A DNA stretch of 64,000 nucleotides from Cordilura impudica (taxonomy: Eukaryota > Arthropoda > Insecta > Diptera > Scathophagidae). The position numbers were made by a program, and so were the translations under genes. Shown piece by piece: positions 56,876-64,000 of this stretch. The notes under the pieces are model-generated. The model saw only the letters and a list, made by a program, of their open reading frames with translations, did not search any database and had not been told where the DNA came from. The stretch's first letter is position 1. Each line of letters opens with the position of its first letter. Location of the stretch: contig OY821518.1 in assembly GCA_963682025.1 (NCBI GenBank), forward strand, positions 37,099,059-37,163,058, read 5' to 3'.

Positions 56876-57641
56876 TACCACTATGTGGTTTGGGTATAAC
56901 GACTTTGTGCTGCTGTTTGTAACTACCAAAAATATTTGACCTAGACCCATTTTTAATTATACCGATCGAATCAGAATCACTATCTGATTCGATTTAACGA
57001 TGTCCGTCCGTCCGTCCGTCCGTCTGTGTGTCCATGTAAAGCTTTTAATCAAACTGCAGGTCGCAAATATATATAAGCTTTTATCGGCCATAGGATGAAC
57101 TCTATTGAAATTGGTGAGAATCGGTCCATGTTCAGACCTAGCCCCCATACAAATGACCCCTATGAAATCGACTTAAATTGCCATAAGATCCAAGTTATCA
57201 TATAAATCTTATCAAATTGGGTTTGTATGCGTTTATTACATCCATTAATCAGTAGTCCAAAAATGATCCCTATGGGACAACTCTTAGTCATAGGCCCCAT
57301 ATAGAGCTGCTTCCCGATCTTCACTTAAATCTATCAAAAAACAAAAATATTGCACTGATTCTTCTCAAATTTTGTTTGTATATATTTTTGCAAAATACAA
57401 GAGACTTTACCAAACATGGCCAGGATCGGTCAATATTTGGGCCTAGTTCCCATATAGATATAGCATCCGATATGAACTTTTTCATATCTGCAGACAAAAA
57501 ATTTAATAAAAATCCCACACAAATTTGGTTTGAGCTTATTTTCTATATCCAGTTAGTTGGGTCTAAGAGATAGGGTCTCTAAACGCATGGTATAGGGTAT
57601 CGTATAGTCGGTCTAGACCGACTATAATTTTCTTACTTGTT
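56876..57641 (+). mobile_element. D-family copy nested in the long-TIR transposon
   Basis: TTATGCCCTATACCACTATG start, GTCCGTCCGTCCGTCCGTC near 57002, intact palindrome AGTCGGTCTAGACCGACT, end TTTTCTTACTTG. The uninterrupted paralogue at about 21285-21310 gives the empty site: a T run before CTATAGAAA. Confidence 0.94.
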
Positions 57642-57864
57642 TTCTATAGAAAGTTGAAAAATTATTTTTTTTATTTATTTGTAATAATAATTAAATTAAT
57701 ATATAATAATAATTAAAATAAATAGATAAATAATTTAACAAAATTTAATCACGTTAGATCCATTTATATCGTAACTATTTTTATACTTAATTTATTGTAG
57801 CTGATGAAGTATTTAAGTTTTGTCACTTTTTAAAAATCCAATCATTCATACAGCTTATTTGTCG

Positions 57865-58722
57865 CATTTATTTGCCAATCCTTTCTTGACGTTACTAGGT
57901 TCAGCTGCAGATTTCTTTTTTGGCTTTGGAAAGAATTCGCATTGAGTAGAGACAGAAAACTTTTTCATCTTGAGTCTTCCATCGAAAAGCGGTAAAAAGC
58001 ATGGCATTGAGCGGTACCATTGATTATTATCGCAGCATCGAATCTGCTCTTCAGTGTTTTCAATGTTTCCTCATGAAAACTATTTTAGTTTCTTTACAAT
58101 AACTCATTGTCCAATGGAATAAAGCAGTCGCATCTAAGATGCGATCATTATGACAGCACTGGAGGCTATACTTCACTGCATTTTTTTAAGGTATGATTGC
58201 CACACTTTTGCGTTCCACTTTTTTATCTTTAATGTAGTAAAAAAATACTGTGAATATAGTTGGTTGGTCGTTATTGAAGTGGAAAGCTTGTATGGCATCC
58301 TGAAGAACATATTTATAGGTCTCTGCGAAATCATACGAAATAACGAATTCACCAGATTTCAAATGTATCTTCAAATTCTTGAAGAATGACCATTGCGCTT
58401 TGATTAAAAAGTCATGGGTTCTCAAATTTAGCAATCCTGTACACATTTATTCCAAAAAATTATCCACATTTAAAATTACTGTTTTCAATGTGCATCAGTC
58501 AGTCTGAATCCAAGATTCAAATTTGACCTCTTCTATATATTCGCGATCAAAAGATTCGATTAAATTCTCTTTGATAAATGTGGTTTCCGGGCAATTTGAA
58601 CATTCACCTAAGTGGCAAGAAGTTTTTGCCTTAGGACACATAGTCAATTTAAGGCTATCGCGGTAATCGCGTAAATCTTCTAGTGAATCATCTGTTAAGT
58701 ACTTTAAATTGATTTCCTTCAA
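57865..58722 (-). pseudogene. Decayed DDE-like transposase of the second long-TIR copy
   Basis: Minus strand. MKEINLKYLTDDSLEDL with its Cys cluster (58495-58722), a stop, then CTGLLNLRTHDFLIKAQW through ISYDFAETYKYVLQDA to KSVAIIP (58186-58446). A deletion of roughly 245 bp relative to the intact copy then removes the SDGARQHF and HGKG segments. The C-terminal part (57865-58180) is shifted and shortened. It lacks the second conserved Asp. Confidence 0.85.
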
Positions 58723-58738
58723 TATCAGTTTAATCAGC

Positions 58739-58870
58739 AGCTGAACCTAGTAACGTCAAGAAAAGATAGGCGAAAAAGCAGCAAATAAAGGCGATAAATA
58801 AGCTGGATGAAAGACTGGGTATTTAAAAATTAACAAAACTTTAATATTTCGTCAGCTACAATAAATTAAT
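58739..58870 (+). pseudogene. Inverted duplicate of the transposase 3' end
   Basis: GCTGAACCTAGTAACGTCAAG, AATAAAGGCGATAAATAAGC and GGATGAAAGACTGGGTATTT are the reverse complement of the region at 57765-57905, so the C-terminal coding end exists twice in opposite orientation around the broken gene. The intact copy at 20634 has it only once. Confidence 0.8.
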
Positions 58871-58960
58871 TTAAAAACAGTTATGTTATAAATGGATCTA
58901 ATGTGATTAAAATTAAATTTTATTAAATTATTTATTTTTCTATTTTTATTATTATTGCTA

Positions 58961-59420
58961 TCTTATATATTAAAAGAATTTATGAATAAACTTTGCAGTC
59001 AAGATTTTTTTCAATATTTTTCTTCTCTCAAACCTCTATAACTAGAGTTATAATTAACGTAGGCTGTTGACATAGGTCCAAGAACACTCAGAGGATCAAG
59101 CTCCTTCTTTTGAGCTCTTAACTGCTTAAATACGTTGGGTTTGAGGAAAGTTATGCGTGGAGAATCAGCTTTACTTTTACTGTACGTTAACTTATCTTGG
59201 CATATTTTGGCATTACTGTACGTTAACTTCTCTTGGGAAATTCGTTGGGTTTGAGGAAAGTTATGCGTGGAGAATCAACTTTACTTTAACTGTACGTTAA
59301 CTTCTCTTGGCATATTTTGGCATTACTCTAAGTTAACTTCTCTTGGCAAATTTTGGTATTATATTATAAAAATTAATATAATATAATGTATAATGCTGCG
59401 GAGCAGCAGAGGTCCTCTAG
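58961..59420 (+). mobile_element. H3 Helitron, 460 bp
   Basis: A|TC start (TCTTATATATTAAAAG) and end with hairpin GCTGCGGAGCAGC followed by AGAGGTCCTCTAG|T, the classical Helitron 3' layout. Flanks match the uninterrupted long-TIR paralogue (reverse of about 21330-21400), confirming insertion at A|T without target duplication. Contains a 110-bp direct tandem duplication beginning at 59133 and 59243. Confidence 0.85.
59011..59274 (-). other. 88-codon open frame inside H3, possible captured exon
   Basis: On the minus strand a frame without ATG at its start stays open from 59274 to a TGA at 59011-59013. It includes ADSPRITFLKPNVFKQL and QKKELDPLSVLGPMST. It reads through both 110-bp repeats in different frames and does not look low-complexity. 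Helitrons often pick up host gene pieces, so a captured exon is possible. I do not recognise the protein. Confidence 0.35.
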
Positions 59421-60159
59421 TTATATATTAAATTAATTATTATTACAAATAATTAAAAAAAAAAAATAATTTCTCAACATTTCTATTGAAAAAATTTGAT
59501 TTTTTTACCTGAGGTTAACATATTTATTACAGTATCGAAGGCATGAAATTTTAGTTAGGTATGTTACAGTCGGAGAGGCTAATTTGTCTAGTTTTTCAGT
59601 ATATATTTTATTTTTAAGGTTTTGGAAACACTTACACTCTAATAGGAAAAAATTTAAATTAGTGCATGTGGTAAAAATTGAAAAACCATTGTCTTGAGTT
59701 ACAAAATATTTTTTTTTTATAGATATCCCACTCGCATCCCACTAAGCGATCCAAAAACTATTAAAGGAAAAACCTAAGCTTTCTTTTGACTAAAAAAAAA
59801 TTCCTTTTTTAAGAAGTCAAAAAATTTTTGATTTTGCAAAAAAAAAAAGTCTTAAAAATTTTTTATTTTTTTTAATTTTTTTCCGAAAGACTGAAAAAAT
59901 AGCTATCTAAACTATTTGGCACAAATTTTGCTAAGAGCGTTAGGTAAAAAGTTACAAGGATGAGAAGGAACTCCTGTTTGGTCAAAATGTCAACTTTTGA
60001 CCCTCTCTAACTCATAGAGTTCTGGACCGATCTTGTTGAAATTTTGTCTAAGCTAATATCCAATAGGATTGACCTTGGTGCAAATTTCATTCCGATCGGA
60101 AGATATCGGTTTCAATAGTTGGAGCACTTGACATGAAACGCCCCATTAATTTAATTATA

Positions 60160-61175
60160 CGATTAAAAAATATTTGGCAATACCTGCTTAAACTTGTAAC
60201 GCGTGCAGTGTAACCATAGACATACCCTCATCAAGCAAATGCTATAAATACAACGAATACAACAACAAGGTGAATTACCACATATAGGCCTGTATGCAGC
60301 TTGCTAAGGAATCAAAAACTCCATATAAAAAAACGCTTCAGAAATGCTTAAGGAATTTTTCTTTCAAAAAATTTCTGTTGATAGTCTGCAGCTTTTTAAA
60401 AAGGTAGTATTGTTTTTACTACTTTTTTTTGACGTAAATTAAGTTAGGCAACCCAGGCTTTGAGCAGGAATATCAAATTTTTCGTTCTTTCTGAACGAAA
60501 TTTTGACAGGAGAGGTAAGCATAAACAAAATGTAATATGCTAAAAAAATTAAAAGTTATTTTTCAGTTGCAAATATGGAAAAAACGAAAAAAATTCGACA
60601 AAGAAAAACAAGAAGCGGATGGGTAATTTTGATACTGAGCTTAAAAAGCGTTTAGCAGGCCAAATAAAGCAGAACCGAAGAATTGATTTGTTTTCAATTT
60701 CACAATTCTTAATAATTGACAGAAAACAGCTGATTGCTAGCGTTGCACTGAAAGGTACTTTTGTGCTTTTTTTTTCTTTAAGAAATATATGAAAATTTTC
60801 CGTTAAGATTCCTTAACAAGCTGCGTACATCTCTTATATCTTAAAATAATAACTAAAAACGCATTTTGCAAGAGTTTTTCACATTCTCACTCATATTTTG
60901 TAACTCGTTAAACCGATTTTGACGATTTTAAACAGCAACGTAACCAGGATGTCAGTTAACGGTTAAAGGCAAAACCTAGGAGTCTAGCTTAGCTATTGAA
61001 GGTGTGATCGTGATCTCCACAAACAGACGGACAGACAACCATTGCTACATCAACTTTTCTTGTTACAAGGATCTATAAAATATATGGTTTATGGGGTCTC
61101 CGGAATTTATTTCGATGCGTTACAAGTGAACTGGTAAATTGATACATACCCTCTGTACAGTGGTGTGGAGCATAT
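60160..61175 (+). repeat. Second copy of the 20085-20545 repeat, split by a TIR element
   Basis: Left part 60160-60286 (AAGCAAATGCTATAAATACAAC) and right part 60832-61175 (ATTTTAAACAGCAACGTAAC, ACAGACGGACAGACAAC, GTGGTGTGGAGCATATAAA) flank a separate element. Confidence 0.6.
60287..60831 (+). mobile_element. 545-bp TIR element with a spliced-looking gene start
   Basis: Inverted ends TGTATGCAGCTTGCTAAGGAATC (left) and TGTACGCAGCTTGTTAAGGAATC (reverse complement of right), about 23 bp each with two mismatches. The interior looks like the start of a transposase gene: donor AGAG|GTAAGC at 60515, TTTTTCAG| acceptor ending at 60566 (52-bp intron) and ATG at 60575. The frame is basic (MEKTKKIRQRKTRSGW) and stops after 26 codons; a +1 shift would extend it through NFDTELKKRLAGQIK. 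Probably an internally deleted DNA transposon. Family unknown. Confidence 0.55.
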
Positions 61176-62836
61176 AAAAAAATATATCATATACAAAATT
61201 TTTTAAAAGGTCAATACAGTTTTTGTTAAAAAAAAAATAATAATAATAAAAATAACAATAAGAAAGTCAAAGCAACGAAATTTTGTTTTAAATAAATTTC
61301 ATTGTTACAGGAACGTGTTAGAATGCAATAAAATCATACAATATAATTTTTTTTTTTTTTTAATATATAGTATTTCTTTATATAAAAGAAATTATATATG
61401 TTCGTTTAAAAAATTATATTCTTTAGACCGTTTATCAAGGTCCAGTTTTTAATTAACTGAAATCAAAAAGGAAGAGTTTTGTCAAAGTTAATGGAAAACA
61501 GTGAAATTTATTTATTGATTAATTTTTTCTTTAGAGTCATTAACAAATGGATTTTTTATAAATTGTATAAACAATTTATTGATTTACTTTTATATTATCA
61601 CATAAAGTATCGTCACTTCAGTATGCATTGCAAAAAGTTTAAATATATTAATTTCTTCGCTTTGTTGTTAATCTACAAAAAATAATTAATAAAAAAAAAA
61701 TATTAAAAATTTAAGCAATTTTCCACATAATTACTATTGACTGACATGAATTATCATGTTATAAAATTTTAGCACGTAAATTCAAAAAAAAAAATTTATT
61801 ACACAACAAAAAAAATATCTATCTGACATATTTTCACTTTATTATGCCCATATTTTGTAGTTTTTGTTCATTTTAAATCATATCAATATTTAAAGAGCTT
61901 AAAACTGTTGTATTTTTACAGCAACATTAAGTCAAAATTATTCGTTTTATTTTTGCTTTTTTGTTGTTGTTTTGTTTTTCATTTCTGTTAAATGTTGGAT
62001 CACTAAACTCTGTGAGAATGGCTGGTGTCAACAAGCTCATCAGATATTTCAATATTGAATGAAAATTTACTAACGTACGCATTTATGTTTGGTATAAAGT
62101 TACGAGAGTACTCTTGTTCATACTCGAAACAACAACAAAAACATTTTTAAAATAAAAAAAAAAAAGAAATAAAATAAAACAGTAATGTTCGAGTGTACAC
62201 ATAATAGTGTTATGCTCTAGTAAATCAAAATAAATAAAATTTAAATAATAATGTTTTTAAATAAATATAAATGAAATATGCTGAATAGTACATATTTTCT
62301 GGTCATAAAATATGCCTGACAAAAATGTGTCGATTTTCATTAAATTTTATATGAATTTAAAGTGTTCCGAAAAGTTTACTAGCTTTGTCATAGCGAAAAA
62401 GAAGAAAACCAAATAGATTCTTGTTTTGTAGGTTTCCAAAATGAATAAGCTGTAAATAAATAGTATTTAAATTGTTTCGTCCAAGCAGAAAACAAGTGAT
62501 TAAAAGCAAGTTAGAAAATTAAAGACAAACAAGGCCAACCTTGTACTATAGATGAGTGCGTATAGTAAAGGACTATGCATTTCATATGTCCAATAAGCCA
62601 GTCACAATTCTCATTATTATCCATTACAAAATTTAAGTTAGATAGATATTATGTTTCTAGGTCCTTGAATCATTTATAAAGATATGAGATTATAGCAGAG
62701 TTACGAGGGTTGTTGGGTAAGTCTGAGATAACTTAGTGGAAATATTGTTCCATGGTAAAACTGTTTCTTTGTTATTCTGCTTTGAGATCAACACGCTTTT
62801 TCCAAAGATCTTCAAGTTTATCCCATCCAAATAGTA
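61176..62836. other. Unassigned AT-rich stretch
   Basis: No feature recognised. The open frame at 61479-61685 is AT-driven (Phe, Tyr, Ile, Lys) with no motif. Confidence 0.45.
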
Positions 62837-62967
62837 TCTATAATATTAAAAGGCTAGGCAATTTCTTGTGACTAATGTTTTGTTCTACCATTTTACCCCG
62901 ATTTTAACCAAACGTATATTATTTGAAAGGTATTTCTTTTTAGCGGTTTTGTAGATTTACAGATTTT
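62837..62967 (+). mobile_element. H1 Helitron, 5' part only
   Basis: TCTATAATATTAAAAGGC start through GTATATTATTTGAAAGGTAT to TTTGTAGATTTACAG. It breaks off about 20 bp before the foldback element. Confidence 0.82.
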
Positions 62968-62987
62968 TTTTTCTGTGTGTACACTAG

Positions 62988-63790
62988 GGTGGCTCTTCAT
63001 TATATGGGGAAAAAAAGTGTTCAAACTCTCGGTCACACCCCCTAGAAATATGCGAATAACAAAAAAACTGAGAAATATAAACTTTTGGGCCAATCAAAAA
63101 ACATTTGGAGGTGGCTCAACGCGATTGAAAATATCAAGCGTGTTTTATATGGGGAAAATATGACTTTCTTTCATATTTTACAAAAATTTCGTTCTATACT
63201 TTAAGTTTTCCGACAAATTGTTATATACCTCGGGATCAGTATCAAATTAGCTTATCAAATTAGGTCATGAAATTTGATGGCATTTTTCTCAACTTTTAGA
63301 AATTAATTAAAGCCAACATTTTCTTTTAGTCTGTATACCTGTATGTACTCAGATATGAAGTATTGTTTTATTACCACCTTGTTAACCTATTAAGCATTGA
63401 GACCGAATGCAAATTTTTTTTATTAAAATTTTAAAACTCTTTTTTCAAGATTTGAAAAATTTTCTTAAACAAAATTTTAAAAAATTGAATTGGCTCTCAA
63501 AGATCTTTTTAAATGTATGTTAGAAATTAACTGTGTAAATTTATGGGTAAATGCCTGTGCCAGAATTTTTTTGGCAAGGATTTTATTTATACGGATTTCG
63601 AGAAAAATGGGATTTTTGTAAAATATTATGTAAATGTATTCTCTCTAAATACTTTGTATCAAAAATTCATCACTTGTCTACTTTTAAATGTTATATTTTA
63701 TCTTAATATCCTAGCGTTTCGGAAAAAAATATTATGAATCCAGTAAACCTTTTGGAATTGGGTTCACATTTGACCCCAACATAATAAAAA
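62988..63790. mobile_element. Foldback-family copy, partial
   Basis: GGGTGGCTCTTCATTATATG end, CTCAACGCGATTGAAAATAT, ATATGGGGAAAATATGACTT, TGTGCCAGAATTTTTTTGGC and TTCACATTTGACCCCAAC line up in order with 50572-51535. The second inverted arm is not seen before the window ends. Confidence 0.65.
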
Positions 63791-64000
63791 AAGAATTTAC
63801 TCAAAATATCAAATATTTTGTAAGTGCTGTTGAATTTAGATGCGACGCTTAAAATATAATAACCAAATGTGTATAACTTTCATTCCTAAAATTTGGGATA
63901 AATCCGAGAACGCCAACTTATTATATGCCAAGGCCAGCTGTGGATTTTAATATATTTTAAAATAAAAATTACCGAAAACGAGTTTTTCTATTAAAATCGA
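63791..64000. other. Window end, unassigned
   Basis: No recognised feature. Confidence 0.4.

Larger units (their letters stand above)
56235..60144 (-). mobile_element. Long-TIR transposon, second copy, disrupted
   Basis: Left arm 56235-56875 and right arm about 59500-60144 share GGGGCGTTTCATG ends and arm sequence with the copy at 20634-23439. Inside are a D copy (56876-57641), a decayed transposase (57865-58722), an inverted extra copy of the transposase 3' end (58739-58870) and an H3 Helitron (58961-59420). Non-functional. Confidence 0.85.

Noticed and set aside
13858..57573. Recurrent short frames such as FLQNTRDFTKHSQDRSIFG and GARSEHGPILTNFNSV, present at many loci.
   Set aside because: They lie in D elements at equivalent positions. 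Copies differ by indels and stops without regard to frame, and both strands are open, so they reflect repeat sequence and not a conserved protein.

Overview
The window looks like a repeat-dense, AT-rich piece of an insect nuclear genome, most likely a higher fly (Diptera, Brachycera; a calyptrate fly is a reasonable guess). The reasons are dense DINE/Helentron-like elements carrying (GTCC)n, several Helitron families, Tc1/mariner remnants, LINE fragments and a dipteran-type mitochondrial COX1 insertion. I recognise no host protein-coding gene, rRNA gene or intact tRNA. Every longer reading frame I can assign belongs to a mobile element, and nearly all are broken. The window could lie in a gene desert or inside a large intron; the sequence alone does not say.

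Four layers explain most of it. (1) A ~780-bp DINE/Helentron-like family, called family D here: about twenty full or partial copies, running from a T-TATACCCTATACCA end to an AGTCGGTCTAGACCGACT palindrome plus TTTTCTTACTTG. (2) Three non-autonomous Helitron groups with A|TC...CTAG|T ends: H1 (~370 bp, many copies), H2 (modular, with a 135-bp-type module array, an AAATCGCC satellite and a helicase C-terminus remnant) and H3 (460 bp). (3) Cut-and-paste elements: a long-TIR transposon with a 423-aa DDE-like protein (20634-23439) and a broken second copy (56235-60144), a CACTGTGG-ended element with a TTA duplication (34021-36592), a deleted mariner (8625-9526), a Tc1-like relic (12417-12975), foldback elements and MITEs. 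(4) Non-LTR retrotransposon fragments at 10479-11775, 23690-24450 and 39262-40220.

Layout. 0-4.4 kb: a small MITE, two nested D copies, then H2 modules running into a 1.5-kb AAATCGCC satellite. 4.4-7.0 kb: no recognised feature. 7.06-10.47 kb: a TAAA-type array interrupted by a D copy and a mariner. 10.5-15.1 kb: LINE, H2 copies, Tc1 relic and a tandem D pair. 15.1-19.1 kb: mostly unassigned, with one H1. 19.1-25.3 kb: D, the intact long-TIR transposon, a LINE relic, H1 and a possible SINE. 25.5-29.4 kb: D copies, a mitochondrial insertion and an H1 split by a D copy. 29.4-32 kb: unassigned. 32-36.6 kb: D, a 120-bp tandem array and the CACTGTGG transposon. 37-46 kb: H1 copies, a LINE tail, old D copies and an H2. 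47.3-52.3 kb: D, H2, H1 and a foldback element. 53.6-60.1 kb: H2 fragment, short tandem-array element, old D, a palindromic simple array and the second long-TIR transposon, itself hit by a D copy and a Helitron. 60.1-64 kb: a second copy of an interspersed repeat split by a TIR element, an H1 fragment and a foldback fragment.

The elements do not form a pathway. What they give is a relative insertion history: several filled sites have an uninterrupted paralogue in the same window, so target preference (T|T for D, A|T for Helitrons) and order of events can be read directly.
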